From the NCBI RefSeq assembly GCF_032970905.1, contig NZ_JAWJZA010000003.1: a stretch of 64,000 bases of DNA. One strand, written 5' to 3'. Each line of letters begins with the position of its first letter. The first letter of the stretch is position 1. Shown here piece by piece: positions 16,094 to 25,997 of this stretch. The translations under genes were made by a program, and so were the position numbers. This DNA is from Veillonella absiana (lineage in GTDB: Bacteria > Bacillota > Negativicutes > Veillonellales > Veillonellaceae). The notes under the pieces are model-generated. The model made no database searches and was not told the origin of the DNA. It worked only from the letters and a program-made list of their open reading frames with translations.

Positions 16094-17383
16094 ATGGAAC
16101 AAGAAAATCAAAAATTATTACAGTATATTTCAGCTTGTACATCTCCGTATCATACGGTTGATACTAGTCTACAAATGTTATTAGATGCAGGCTATACAGA
16201 ATTATCTATGGAGGAACAATGGTCATTAGGGGAAGGTAATTATGTAGTAAATGTATTTGGCACAACATTATTTGCATTCCATGTAGGTAATAATCCTAGA
16301 AATACATTACGTATTGCTTCTGCTCATACAGATTTTCCAGCTATACGAGTTAAACCAAATCCAATCACTACTGTGAAAGGTTATACAAAATTAAATGTTG
16401 AAATGTATGGTGGATTGATTTTAAATACCTGGCTAGATCGTCCATTGGGTGCTGCTGGTACAGTCGTATTAAAAGGTCAAGATGCTTTCGATGTAGATGC
16501 TGTATTAGTTGATACAAAACGACCAATAGCATTAATTCCTAATCTAGCCATTCATATGAATCGTGAAATGAATGATGGTGTTAAATTGAGTCGTCAAAAA
16601 CATATGTTACCAATTATCATGATGACACCAGACGAAGAATCTGAATACGATGCATGGACAACATTGTTAGCGGAAGAAGTAGGATGTCAGCCAGAGGAAA
16701 TTTTATCCTATGAAATGACACTATACCCTGTAGAACAAGGATGTACAGTGGGTATTCATAACGAATTTATCAGTTCACCACGCCTTGATAATCTAACATC
16801 CTGTTATGGTTGTCTAGAAGGTATGTTAGCGGCTCAAAAAAATCAAGTAGATGGTATTCGTGTAGCTATCTTGTTTGATAATGAAGAAGTAGGTAGTCGT
16901 ACAAAACAAGGTGGGGCAGGTATGATTTTACCATTGCTAGTGGAACGTATTTATCGTGGTCTTGGATTAACTCGAAATGAACTTGATGCTGATATGGGTA
17001 AAGGATTCATGATTTCTTCTGATGTGGCTCATGGTTTACATCCTAATTTCTCTGAAAAGAACGATATTACTAATTTCCCTACACTAAATGGTGGCGTTAC
17101 GTTGAAATTGGCTGCTAGTCAATCCTATGCAGGCGATGCTAAGGCATTAGCTATTGTGAAAGGCCTATGTGAAGAAGCCAATGCAGACTATCAGTTGTAT
17201 GTAAATAATTCTGATATTGTTGGTGGTTCTACAGTTGGTTCTATTTCGTCTGCTATGTTCCCAATGAGAACAATGGATATTGGGTTACCATTGCTAGGCA
17301 TGCATTCTGTTCGTGAAACAATGGGGGCGAAGGATCAACGTAATTTAAATCTTTTGATGCAACATTTCCTTGGCGATTTATAG
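16094..17383 (+). CDS. M18-family aminopeptidase
   Basis: Cytoplasmic zinc aminopeptidase of 429 residues that removes N-terminal residues from peptides, preferring acidic or neutral ones by family. Metal ligands are visible in 'SAHTDFPAIRVKP', 'FISSPRLDNLTSCYG' (bridging Asp), 'LFDNEEVGSRTKQG' (catalytic Glu pair) and 'LGMHSVRETMG' (last His). The ATG at 16094 has AAGAGG 6-7 bases before it; an in-frame TTG-like extension upstream was rejected. A second, diverged M18 gene lies at 29677. Confidence 0.9.
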   Translation: MEQENQKLLQYISACTSPYHTVDTSLQMLLDAGYTELSMEEQWSLGEGNYVVNVFGTTLFAFHVGNNPRNTLRIASAHTDFPAIRVKPNPITTVKGYTKLNVEMYGGLILNTWLDRPLGAAGTVVLKGQDAFDVDAVLVDTKRPIALIPNLAIHMNREMNDGVKLSRQKHMLPIIMMTPDEESEYDAWTTLLAEEVGCQPEEILSYEMTLYPVEQGCTVGIHNEFISSPRLDNLTSCYGCLEGMLAAQKNQVDGIRVAILFDNEEVGSRTKQGGAGMILPLLVERIYRGLGLTRNELDADMGKGFMISSDVAHGLHPNFSEKNDITNFPTLNGGVTLKLAASQSYAGDAKALAIVKGLCEEANADYQLYVNNSDIVGGSTVGSISSAMFPMRTMDIGLPLLGMHSVRETMGAKDQRNLNLLMQHFLGDL

Positions 17384-17410
17384 GATTAAATTCATAGTGA
17401 ATAAAATTGA

Positions 17411-17452
17411 GTAGACATAGCTATAAAATTTATATCTGTGTCTACTTTTTTT
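17411..17452 (+). terminator. rho-independent terminator
   Basis: GTAGACA pairs with TGTCTAC across an AT-rich loop, followed by TTTTTTT; it closes the M18 aminopeptidase gene. Confidence 0.75.
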
Positions 17453-17763
17453 ACTAAACTAGTGATTATCTGGCTTTAAAATGTGGACTAAACATGTCCG
17501 TTTGGAATGGAGATATGAATACTGGTTATAATATACCTCTAGAATAGGCCTATCATATTTTTTGTGAATATCTTGTGTATTTATTCGTGAAATGCTGTAT
17601 AATGAGTTTAAAGTTAATGATGATATGGATATAAAAAAAAGTGATAATTTCAAATTATTTATTGATAAATTCGCTTTTTATATTTTTCGATGCATATCAG
17701 AAATTATTGAATTCTCAAACAAGGCACTATAAGGATAGTGAGTAATGAGTAGGAGGAATGCCA
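17453..17763 (+). promoter_or_regulatory. upstream region of pyruvate carboxylase
   Basis: About 310 bases, very AT-rich. A TATAAT at 17598-17603 with TTGTGT at 17573-17578 (19-base spacer) is a weak candidate promoter. AGGAGG at 17751-17756 sets the start of the next gene. I see no riboswitch or small gene here. Confidence 0.35.
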
Positions 17764-20700
17764 ATGAAAAAGATTAAATCCGTATTAGTAGCAAACCGTG
17801 GTGAAATTGCAATTCGCGTATTCCGGGCGTGTAATGAAATGGGGATACGTACTGTTGCTATTTATTCGAAAGAAGACACATTGTCTTTACATCGTAACCA
17901 AGCGGATGAAGCGTATTTAGTTGGTGAGGGTAAAAAACCAGTTGAGGCGTATCTTGATATTGAAGATATTATTCGTATTGCCCATGAACATGATGTAGAC
18001 GCTATTCATCCTGGCTATGGTTTCTTGTCAGAAAATGCGAAATTTGCTAAACGTTGTGAAGAAGAAGGTATTATTTTTATCGGTCCAAATATTGAACATT
18101 TAATTATGTTTGGTGATAAAGTCAATGCCCGTGAGCAAGCTAAACTAGCTCAAATTCCTATGATTCCTGGCTCGGATGGAGCCTTGAAGGATTTTGCTCA
18201 ATTAGAACAATTTGCGGAAGATTATGGATTCCCATTGATGATCAAAGCCGTTAATGGCGGTGGCGGTCGTGGTATGCGTGAAGTAACTCGTAAAGAAGAT
18301 TTGCGTGAAGCCTATGATCGTGCAAAATCTGAAGCAAAAGCTGCTTTCGGTGATGATGATGTATATGTAGAACGCCTCATTGTGGAACCAAAACACATTG
18401 AAGTTCAAATTATAGGTGATAAACATGGTAATGTAGTTCATTTGCATGAACGTGATTGTTCTGTACAGCGTCGTCATCAAAAAGTAGTGGAAATGGCGCC
18501 TGCCTTTGCTTTGCCAATAGAAACTCGTCAAGCTATCTGTGATGCTGCTGTTAAAATTATGAAAAATGTTAATTATGTTGGTGCTGGTACAGTAGAGTTT
18601 TTGGTGACGGACGATGGTAATTTCTATTTTATCGAAGTTAATCCTCGTATCCAAGTAGAACATACTGTTACAGAAATGATTACAAATATTGACATTGTAC
18701 ATACACAAATTCGCATTGCTGAAGGCTATCGTTTGGACAGTGCTGAAATTGGCATTATGGCACAAGATGCAATTCCTTGCAAAGGAATTGCTATCCAATG
18801 TCGTATTACTACAGAGGATCCTAAAAATAACTTCATGCCTGATACTGGCAAAATTTTAGCATATCGTAGTAGTGGTGGTTTCGGTATCCGCCTTGATTCT
18901 GGTAATTCATTTACAGGTGCCGTTGTTACACCATATTATGATTCCTTACTAGTAAAAGCTACTGCCTTTGCATCTAATAACGAAGAAACCATTCGTAAAA
19001 TGCTACGCTGTTTAAAGGAATTCCGTATTCGTGGTGTAAAAACGAATATCCATTTCTTAATCAATGTATTAGAGCATCCTGAATTCCAAAGTGGTCATTA
19101 TAATGTTAACTTTATTGATGGACATCCTGAGTTATTCAATTTAAAACAAGACCGCGATAGAGGTACAAAATTACTTCGTTATATTGCAGACATTACAGTT
19201 AATGGATATGCAGGTGCTGGTCATGAAGCAAAACCTAGCTTTGAACCAATGTTATTACCTCCTAATTTAGATATTGCACCTTCATCTGGTACAAAACAAA
19301 AGTTAGAAGAGTTGGGTCCAGAAGCCTTCTCTAAATGGTTAACAGAACAAAAAGAAGTATTCTTTACTGATACAACATGGCGTGATGCTCATCAATCTTT
19401 GTTTGCTACTCGTTTACGCTCCATCGATATGGCACGTGTTGCTGGTAATGCAGCACAAGGCGTTCCAAATTTGTTCTCCTTAGAATGTTGGGGTGGGGCT
19501 ACTTTCGATGTAGCATATCGTTTCTTGCATGAAGATCCATGGGAACGTTTACGTATGTTCCGTAAAGAAGTGCCGAATACATTGCTTCAAATGTTGATTC
19601 GCGGTGCTAATGCCGTTGGTTATACTAGTTATCCTGATAATGTAGTTCGTCAATTCATTCAGTTAGCGGCTAAAAACGGTGTTGATGTATTCCGTGTATT
19701 CGACAGTTTAAATAGTCTCGATAATATGAGAGTGGCTATCGATGAAGTGCGGGAGCAAAATAAATTGGCAGAAGTAGCATTATGCTACACTGGTGATATT
19801 TTGGATGCGAGCCGTACAAAATACAATCTTGATTACTACGTAAAAATGGCGAAAGAATTGGAAAAAGCTGGTGCTAACATCATCGCTATTAAAGATATGG
19901 CGGGATTGTTAAAACCTCAAGCAGCGTACAACTTGGTATCTGCATTGAAAGATGCTACAACATTACCAATTCATTTACATACTCATGAAGGCTCTGGCAA
20001 TGCAATTTATAGCTATGGGCGTGCTGTAGATGCTGGCGTTGATGTGATTGATTTGGCTTACTCTGCCTTTGCTAATGGCACAAGCCAACCAAGTATGAAT
20101 TCAATGTACTATGCTTTATCAGGTCATGACCGTCAACCTAATATGAATCCTGAATATATGGAACATATGTCCCATTACTTTGGTTCTATTCGTCCATATT
20201 ATAAAGGGGTGGACCGTGCAGAGTCTTATCCAAATACAGAAGTCTATATTCATGAAATGCCAGGTGGACAATATTCTAATTTACAACAACAAGCAAAAAT
20301 GGTTGGCCTAGGTGATCGTTGGCCTGAAATTAAAAAAATGTATCATGAAGTTAACATGTTATTTGGAGATATCATAAAAGTAACTCCATCCTCTAAAGTT
20401 GTAGGGGATATGACATTGTTCATGGTTCAAAATGGATTAACTGAGAAGGATATTTACGAAAAAGGCGACATTCTTGATTTCCCTCAATCTGTGGTAGAAT
20501 TCTTTGAAGGTCGTATCGGTATTCCTTATCAAGGTTTCCCAGAAAAACTTCAAAAAATTATTTTGAAAGGTCAACGGCCATTAACAGTTCGCCCTGGTGC
20601 TGTATTGCCACCAACTGATTTTGAACATGTACGTAATGAGTTGAGCGATATGGGGGCAGCAATTACTGATGAAGATGTAAGTGCCTATTGCTTGTACCCT

Positions 20701-21210
20701 AAAGTGTATAGAGATTATCATAAATTTACCACTGACTTTGGCGATGTTTCTGTCCTTGATACGCCAACATTCTTCTTTGGTATGAGTCGTGGTGAAGAAA
20801 TTTCTGTTACTATTGAAAAGGGTAAAACACTAATTATCCGCATGAATGGTGTATCTGAACCAGATGAAGATGGCAATCGTCTAGTTGTATTTGAATTTAA
20901 TGGACAACCTCGTGCTATCAAAGTTCATGATAAACATGCGACAACTACAGGTATTACTCGTCGTAAAGCGGATGACAATATACCAGGTGAAATTGGTGCT
21001 ACATTATCTGGATCTGTTGTTAAAATCCTCGTTAAGAATGGTCAAGCTGTTGCCAAAGGTGAAGCTCTTATCGTTACAGAGGCTATGAAAATGGAAACAA
21101 CTATTACATCACCAATTGATGGTATTGTAGCTGAAGTGCTTGTACGTGAAGGTAGTCGTATTGAAAGTGGCGATTGCTTGTTACGTGTAGAAGATGAATT
21201 GAAACGTTAA
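17764..21210 (+). CDS. pyc: pyruvate carboxylase
   Basis: Biotin enzyme of 1148 residues that carboxylates pyruvate to oxaloacetate with ATP and bicarbonate, feeding the succinate/propionate branch and gluconeogenesis. Domains in order: biotin carboxylase (about 1-450, 'NGGGGRGMREV', 'VEVNPRIQVEHT'), carboxyltransferase (about 525-800, 'FTDTTWRDAHQSLFATRL'), linker domain, and biotin carrier with Lys1109 in EAMKMET. Single-chain form of full length. Two ATGs lie close together; AGGAGG is one base before the first (17758) and 7 before the second (17764), so the second was chosen. It is monocistronic. Confidence 0.97.
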   Translation: MKKIKSVLVANRGEIAIRVFRACNEMGIRTVAIYSKEDTLSLHRNQADEAYLVGEGKKPVEAYLDIEDIIRIAHEHDVDAIHPGYGFLSENAKFAKRCEEEGIIFIGPNIEHLIMFGDKVNAREQAKLAQIPMIPGSDGALKDFAQLEQFAEDYGFPLMIKAVNGGGGRGMREVTRKEDLREAYDRAKSEAKAAFGDDDVYVERLIVEPKHIEVQIIGDKHGNVVHLHERDCSVQRRHQKVVEMAPAFALPIETRQAICDAAVKIMKNVNYVGAGTVEFLVTDDGNFYFIEVNPRIQVEHTVTEMITNIDIVHTQIRIAEGYRLDSAEIGIMAQDAIPCKGIAIQCRITTEDPKNNFMPDTGKILAYRSSGGFGIRLDSGNSFTGAVVTPYYDSLLVKATAFASNNEETIRKMLRCLKEFRIRGVKTNIHFLINVLEHPEFQSGHYNVNFIDGHPELFNLKQDRDRGTKLLRYIADITVNGYAGAGHEAKPSFEPMLLPPNLDIAPSSGTKQKLEELGPEAFSKWLTEQKEVFFTDTTWRDAHQSLFATRLRSIDMARVAGNAAQGVPNLFSLECWGGATFDVAYRFLHEDPWERLRMFRKEVPNTLLQMLIRGANAVGYTSYPDNVVRQFIQLAAKNGVDVFRVFDSLNSLDNMRVAIDEVREQNKLAEVALCYTGDILDASRTKYNLDYYVKMAKELEKAGANIIAIKDMAGLLKPQAAYNLVSALKDATTLPIHLHTHEGSGNAIYSYGRAVDAGVDVIDLAYSAFANGTSQPSMNSMYYALSGHDRQPNMNPEYMEHMSHYFGSIRPYYKGVDRAESYPNTEVYIHEMPGGQYSNLQQQAKMVGLGDRWPEIKKMYHEVNMLFGDIIKVTPSSKVVGDMTLFMVQNGLTEKDIYEKGDILDFPQSVVEFFEGRIGIPYQGFPEKLQKIILKGQRPLTVRPGAVLPPTDFEHVRNELSDMGAAITDEDVSAYCLYPKVYRDYHKFTTDFGDVSVLDTPTFFFGMSRGEEISVTIEKGKTLIIRMNGVSEPDEDGNRLVVFEFNGQPRAIKVHDKHATTTGITRRKADDNIPGEIGATLSGSVVKILVKNGQAVAKGEALIVTEAMKMETTITSPIDGIVAEVLVREGSRIESGDCLLRVEDELKR

Positions 21211-21284
21211 GACATGGTCGTTTGATATAGCCTAAGGATATACAATATATACAATAATAAAATATTGTTTTAATTTACTCCTAC

Positions 21285-21332
21285 AAACACAAAGAACTCT
21301 TGGGATTTTCCTAGGGGTTCTTTGTGTTTTTG
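21285..21332 (+). terminator. pyc: rho-independent terminator of pyc
   Basis: AAACACAAAGAAC pairs with GTTCTTTGTGTTT and is followed by TT; the inner loop contains a second short pairing (CTTGGG/CCTAGG). Confidence 0.85.
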
Positions 21333-21455
21333 CGTTGTTCATGGTACTATATATAGTATAAGAAAATGGGCATAGTATACAGTCGATGCGATAGTAAAGC
21401 GATTATGTTCATAATTTACGTATACAATCAAAATTAGATTAAAGGAGTACAAGCG

Positions 21456-21944
21456 ATGAGATGTCCTTATTGCCAACATACAGATACGAAAGTCACTGAT
21501 TCCAGAACCACTGATGAAGGAAACAGCATTCGTCGTCGTCGGGAATGTATTAGCTGTGGCAGACGTTTTACTACATATGAAATTATAGAAGAAGTGCCAT
21601 TAATGGTACTCAAGAAAAGTGGCCGTAGAGAACTCTTTGATCGTGGTAAACTATTGAATGGTTTATTACGCTCTTGTGACAAACGAACTGTACCAATGTC
21701 CGTTATGGAACAAGTTGTGAATGATGTAGAACGTGAGATTAGAAATGAAATCAATCAAGAAGTCACTACAGATCGTATTGGCGAACTTGTATTACAAGAG
21801 TTGAAAGATATAGACCAAGTTGCGTATGTTCGATTTGCGTCTGTATATCGTAAATTCGATAATATTGATAGCTTCATGGAAGAATTGAAATCTTTGAAGA
21901 AATTAGATGAAAAGAAGAAATTAGATGAAAAGAAGAAGAAATAA
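21456..21944 (+). CDS. nrdR: transcriptional repressor NrdR
   Basis: Represses ribonucleotide reductase genes according to dATP/ATP. A zinc ribbon (Cys3, Cys6, Cys31, Cys34) is followed by an ATP-cone ('MVLKKSGRRELFDRGKLLNG'). At 162 residues it is slightly longer than usual (about 150) because the C-terminus ends in KKLDEKKKLDEKKKK, encoded by two perfect 18-bp repeats (21897-21914, 21915-21932). AAGGAG lies before the ATG. It heads a long packed gene series; the dipeptidase starts 3 bases after its stop. No nrd genes are in the window. Confidence 0.95.
   Translation: MRCPYCQHTDTKVTDSRTTDEGNSIRRRRECISCGRRFTTYEIIEEVPLMVLKKSGRRELFDRGKLLNGLLRSCDKRTVPMSVMEQVVNDVEREIRNEINQEVTTDRIGELVLQELKDIDQVAYVRFASVYRKFDNIDSFMEELKSLKKLDEKKKLDEKKKK
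21897..21932. repeat. two perfect 18-bp repeats in the nrdR tail
   Basis: Each unit encodes KKLDEK. A variable in-frame repeat like this can change copy number by slippage and would alter only the charged tail. Confidence 0.85.
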
Positions 21945-21947
21945 ATT

Positions 21948-22874
21948 ATGATTGATTTACATTGTGATACGGTAATGTGTCTCATTGATGACCTAAGTCA
22001 AGGCGATTTATATGAGAATTCTTGGAAAATTGATATTAAGCGATTACAACGTGCTAAAAGTCGTATTCAAGACTTTGCTCTTTATGTGAACATGGAAAAA
22101 CATCCTAACTCGTATGCTCGCTATTGCGATATGTTAGCACTTTTTCAAGAACAAGTAACGACTTATAGTAATCATATTATGCATATTCGTAGTTATGCTG
22201 ATATAAAGGCTTGCTACGATACTAATAAAATAGGTGCCTTATTATCTGTTGAAGAGGGCGGTGTATTCGAAGGTGATTTAAATAAGCTTCGCAAGGCTTA
22301 TGACGATGGTGTGCGGTTGATTACCATTACTTGGAATTATGCCAATGGTCTAGGAGAACCACATTGTGGAGATGCAACAAAGTCATTAACATCTAAAGGT
22401 GTGGAATTTGTAGAGCTTATGGAAGATCTAGGAATGATTGTAGATTGCTCTCACTTAAATGATGGGGGAACAAAGCAATTAGGTCAAATTTTAAGAAAAC
22501 CTTTTATAGCATCCCATAGCAATGCTCGTGCTTTGACAAACCATAGTCGTAATTTATCGGATGAATTAATCACGCTTATTGCCAATAAGGGGGGCGTCAT
22601 TGGGTTGAATTTTGCCCAAGCTTTTTTAGGGACCTCATCCATCAGTCGTATTGAGGATATCGTAAAACACGGATTATATATTCGTAATCTCGGTGGAGAC
22701 GATGTTGTCGCATTGGGAACGGATTTCGATGGAATCCGTCCTGATACAGAAATTGAAGATATTGCACATATGCCTGAGTTATATGATGCATTTATTAAAG
22801 CCGGTTTGTCAGAGGATTCTGTGGATAAGATTTTCTGGAAAAATGCAGACCGACTATTTAAGGAGATATTATAA
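21948..22874 (+). CDS. membrane dipeptidase family (M19) zinc dipeptidase
   Basis: Amidohydrolase-fold dipeptidase of 308 residues related to renal dipeptidase. 'MIDLHCDTVMCL' (HxD metal ligands), 'LLSVEEGGVFEG' (bridging Glu), 'DCSHLNDGG', 'FIASHSNARAL' and 'VALGTDFDG' are all present. It probably hydrolyses L-D or L-L dipeptides in the cytoplasm, since no signal peptide is seen. Its stop overlaps the ATG of gmhA by one base, so it is translated with the heptose genes although its chemistry is unrelated. Confidence 0.88.
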   Translation: MIDLHCDTVMCLIDDLSQGDLYENSWKIDIKRLQRAKSRIQDFALYVNMEKHPNSYARYCDMLALFQEQVTTYSNHIMHIRSYADIKACYDTNKIGALLSVEEGGVFEGDLNKLRKAYDDGVRLITITWNYANGLGEPHCGDATKSLTSKGVEFVELMEDLGMIVDCSHLNDGGTKQLGQILRKPFIASHSNARALTNHSRNLSDELITLIANKGGVIGLNFAQAFLGTSSISRIEDIVKHGLYIRNLGGDDVVALGTDFDGIRPDTEIEDIAHMPELYDAFIKAGLSEDSVDKIFWKNADRLFKEIL

Positions 22875-23446
22875 TGGCAGATGAATTATATCCATTGATT
22901 GCCGAGCGATTTTCGGATCACTTGGATGTCTTTGGGAAAACAATGGAACACATGGATGTGATCCAAGATATTGCCGTACGTTGTCAATTCGCACTAGCTA
23001 ATGGCAATAAAATTTTATTTTGTGGCAACGGTGGTTCTGCTGCAGATGCGCAACATTTAGCCGCCGAGCTGATTGGGCGCTTTCAAAAGGAGCGTCGCTC
23101 ATTGGCAGCCATAGCATTAACTACAGATACATCGATTTTGACCGCCGTTGGTAATGACTATGGATATGACGAAATTTTTGCTCGTCAAGTAGAGGGGTTA
23201 GGTCGTCAAGGTGATGTACTTATTGGTATTTCTACATCTGGAAATAGCAAGAATGTAGTAAAAGCCGTTGAGAAAGCAAGAGATACAGGTATGCATACTA
23301 TCGCTTTAACTGGTGAAGGTGGCGGCAAATTAGCGGAACTCTGTGACATTACATTAGCTATTCCAAGCAAAGTGACTGCTCGCATTCAAGAAATGCATAT
23401 TTTAGTAGGTCACATTATTTGCGAACTATTAGAAGAAGAATATTAA
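22874..23446 (+). CDS. gmhA: sedoheptulose 7-phosphate isomerase
   Basis: First step of ADP-heptose synthesis: D-sedoheptulose 7-phosphate to D-glycero-D-manno-heptose 7-phosphate. SIS domain of 190 residues with 'FCGNGGSAADAQHLAAELIG', 'SILTAVGNDYGYDEIF' and 'IGISTSGNSKNV', the signature of GmhA. AGGAG precedes the ATG inside the end of the dipeptidase gene. It is followed after 13 bases by hldE, so the heptose pathway genes are in biochemical order. Confidence 0.95.
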   Translation: MADELYPLIAERFSDHLDVFGKTMEHMDVIQDIAVRCQFALANGNKILFCGNGGSAADAQHLAAELIGRFQKERRSLAAIALTTDTSILTAVGNDYGYDEIFARQVEGLGRQGDVLIGISTSGNSKNVVKAVEKARDTGMHTIALTGEGGGKLAELCDITLAIPSKVTARIQEMHILVGHIICELLEEEY

Positions 23447-23459
23447 CAAGGATTCTAGT

Positions 23460-24938
23460 ATGATTAATAAAACTATAAATGAGTTTCTTACGAATACATT
23501 GCCTAATTTAAAACTGGCCGTGATAGGAGATATTATGGTGGATCGCTATGTATTTGGCGATGTGAGTCGTATTTCTCCAGAGGCACCCGTACCAGTCAAT
23601 CGTGTATCAAAAGTGAAAGAAGTGCTAGGGGGGGCCGGTAATGTCGCATCAAATCTAGCTAATCTTGATTGCAAGGTTTACTTAGGTGGTGTAGCTGGTA
23701 AAGATGCTCATGGCACTATGTTAGAAAGTTTACTACAAGCTGATCATATTGATACTACGGGAATTCAGTATGTAGAATCTCGTGAAACTATCACTAAAAT
23801 GCGTATTCTAGGTGATCGTCAACAAATGATGCGATTGGATTTTGAAACATTATCGCCTCTTTCTTTAGACGAAGAAGTCAATCTTTTGACTTGGCTCACG
23901 AATTTATGTGAGCAAGGGATTGATGGTATTGTCGTTTCTGATTATGGCAAAGGCGTTTGTACACCATCCCTACTAGAAAAGCTTTTTATTTTGGCTAAGA
24001 AATATAATATTCGTACCATTGTAGATCCTAAGGGGAATGATTGGTCTAAATATGCCGGTGCTACTTGTATTACACCTAATGTAAAAGAGTTGGGTGAGTG
24101 CGTAGGGCGCGTTTTAGAGAATGAGGATGCTGTTATAGTACAAGCCGCAAAAGATGTATTAGAGTCAATCGATTTAGAATATATTATTGCTACTCGTTCT
24201 GCCAAAGGCATTACAGTTGTTTCGAAAGATGGTCGTACTTGGCATAATCCAGCGACACAACAAGAAGTGTTTGATGTAAGTGGTGCAGGTGACACAGTAG
24301 TAGCCATGATGTTAACGTGTTTAGCAGGGGGCTTATCCTTGCGGTTGGCTTTGCATATAGCTAATAGTGCTGCTGGCGTCGTAGTGGCAAAGGTTGGCAC
24401 CTATCCAATTCATCGTGCTGAACTCTTGGAGGTATGGAAAACATTACAAGAGCAAGTGGTACAAAAGGATTTGTACGACATTCATGAAATGGAAACCCTA
24501 GTTCGTCATTGGCAAAATAATGGAGAGACAGTTGTATTTACCAACGGTTGCTTTGATATTTTACATCGTGGGCATATTACGTATTTACAAGAAGCCGCAC
24601 AATTAGGGGATCATTTGATTATTGGTCTTAATAGTGATGGCTCTGTACGTCGATTAAAAGGTGAAACTCGACCAATCGTGAGCGAACGAGATCGCGCTGC
24701 GCTATTGAGTGCGCTCGGTTGTATTAATGGTGTCGTATTGTTTGAAGAAGACACACCAGCGGAATTGTTGTCCGTATTACGACCAAATATTTTGGTTAAA
24801 GGTGGGGATTATAAAGTAGAAGATGTGATTGGACGTGAATCTGTTGATTCCGTTGAGATTTTATCTTTCAAGGAAGGATATTCTACATCTGATATTGTAC
24901 AGCGCATAGCTACAATGGCTAAGGAGGGCAAATTATGA
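23460..24938 (+). CDS. hldE: bifunctional heptose 7-phosphate kinase / heptose 1-phosphate adenylyltransferase
   Basis: Two domains in 492 residues. The N-terminal ribokinase-like domain ('LAVIGDIMVDRYVFGDVSRI', 'VLGGAGNVASNLANLDC', 'DVSGAGDTVVAMM') phosphorylates C1. The C-terminal nucleotidyltransferase domain ('VFTNGCFDILHRGHITYLQ', 'LIIGLNSDGSVRRLKGETRP') makes ADP-heptose. Together with GmhB between the two steps this completes ADP-D-glycero-D-manno-heptose. Its last four bases overlap the ATG of hldD. The fused form is as in E. coli. Confidence 0.96.
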   Translation: MINKTINEFLTNTLPNLKLAVIGDIMVDRYVFGDVSRISPEAPVPVNRVSKVKEVLGGAGNVASNLANLDCKVYLGGVAGKDAHGTMLESLLQADHIDTTGIQYVESRETITKMRILGDRQQMMRLDFETLSPLSLDEEVNLLTWLTNLCEQGIDGIVVSDYGKGVCTPSLLEKLFILAKKYNIRTIVDPKGNDWSKYAGATCITPNVKELGECVGRVLENEDAVIVQAAKDVLESIDLEYIIATRSAKGITVVSKDGRTWHNPATQQEVFDVSGAGDTVVAMMLTCLAGGLSLRLALHIANSAAGVVVAKVGTYPIHRAELLEVWKTLQEQVVQKDLYDIHEMETLVRHWQNNGETVVFTNGCFDILHRGHITYLQEAAQLGDHLIIGLNSDGSVRRLKGETRPIVSERDRAALLSALGCINGVVLFEEDTPAELLSVLRPNILVKGGDYKVEDVIGRESVDSVEILSFKEGYSTSDIVQRIATMAKEGKL

Positions 24939-25900
24939 TTATTGTAACCGGGGGTGCTGGTTTTATTGGCAGTAATATTGTAAAAGCATTGAATAACCGT
25001 GGTCGTAACGATATTTTAATTGTTGATGATTTAACAGACGGTCGTAAAATTCGTAATTTGCAAAGTTTGGATTTTCTAGATTATATCGATTGCGAAGATT
25101 TTGATGCAGCCATTGAGGATGGCACATTTGATGTAGGTCCTATCGAAGTTGTGTTCCATGAAGGTGCTTGTGCTGATACTATGGAATACAATGGTCGTTA
25201 CATGATGAAAAATAACTATGAAGGCTCTAAAAATCTTTTCCATTATTGCCAAGATCGTAGAATTCCATTTATCTATGCGTCTTCTGCATCTACGTATGGT
25301 AATGGTACAAATGGTTTTGTGGAAAATCCTGAATGTGAAGAAGCTTTAAATCCATATGCTTACTCTAAATTGTTATTTGATCGTTATGTACGTAAATTTG
25401 AAGGTGAATATACGGCTCAAGTAGTAGGCTTGCGTTATTTTAACGTATATGGCCCTAATGAAGCACATAAAGATAAAATGGCTTCCTTAGTGCGTCAAAT
25501 GTTCTACAAAAACCAAGAAACAGGTGTTATTAACTTGTTCGAAGGTACAGATGGCTATGAAAATGGCGGTCAAACACGCGATTTCATTTATGTGAAAGAT
25601 GTAGTAAATGTGAATTTCTATTTCTGGGAACACCCTGAAATCACTGGTACATTCAACTGCGGTACTGGTAATGCTCATTCCTTTAATCAATTCATGCAAG
25701 CCGTTATCGACTATAACGGAAAAGGAAAAATTGCGTATGTGCCATTCCCAGAGGTATTAAAAGGTAAATACCAAAGCTTTACACAAGCAGATACAACAAA
25801 ATTGTTGGCAGCTGGTTATGATAAAGGCTTCACAAAAATGGAAGATGCCGTTAAAGAATATTGTGAATTATTAGACAATAACGAAGGTTATTTACGTTAA
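24935..25900 (+). CDS. hldD: ADP-L-glycero-D-manno-heptose 6-epimerase
   Basis: Final step of the pathway, epimerising C6 of ADP-heptose with bound NADP. Extended SDR fold of 321 residues: 'IIVTGGAGFIGSNIVKALN', 'VVFHEGACADTMEYNGRYMM', 'ASSASTYGNG', 'YAYSKLLFD' (YxxxK) and 'GLRYFNVYGPNEAHKDKMAS' are typical of HldD. It starts inside the end of hldE (ATGA overlap). About 100 bases separate it from gmhB. Confidence 0.96.
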   Translation: MIIVTGGAGFIGSNIVKALNNRGRNDILIVDDLTDGRKIRNLQSLDFLDYIDCEDFDAAIEDGTFDVGPIEVVFHEGACADTMEYNGRYMMKNNYEGSKNLFHYCQDRRIPFIYASSASTYGNGTNGFVENPECEEALNPYAYSKLLFDRYVRKFEGEYTAQVVGLRYFNVYGPNEAHKDKMASLVRQMFYKNQETGVINLFEGTDGYENGGQTRDFIYVKDVVNVNFYFWEHPEITGTFNCGTGNAHSFNQFMQAVIDYNGKGKIAYVPFPEVLKGKYQSFTQADTTKLLAAGYDKGFTKMEDAVKEYCELLDNNEGYLR

Positions 25901-25997
25901 TACACGTATAGATGTGATGTAGTATTCACCTAATATGTTAGGCGCATACTACATCTGTTGTAAGCACATATGCCTGTCATGTAGAAAGGACGTTACC

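Noticed and set aside
18202..18798. 198-residue minus-strand frame inside pyruvate carboxylase
   Set aside because: It lies entirely within a strongly conserved enzyme, without similarity or ribosome site.
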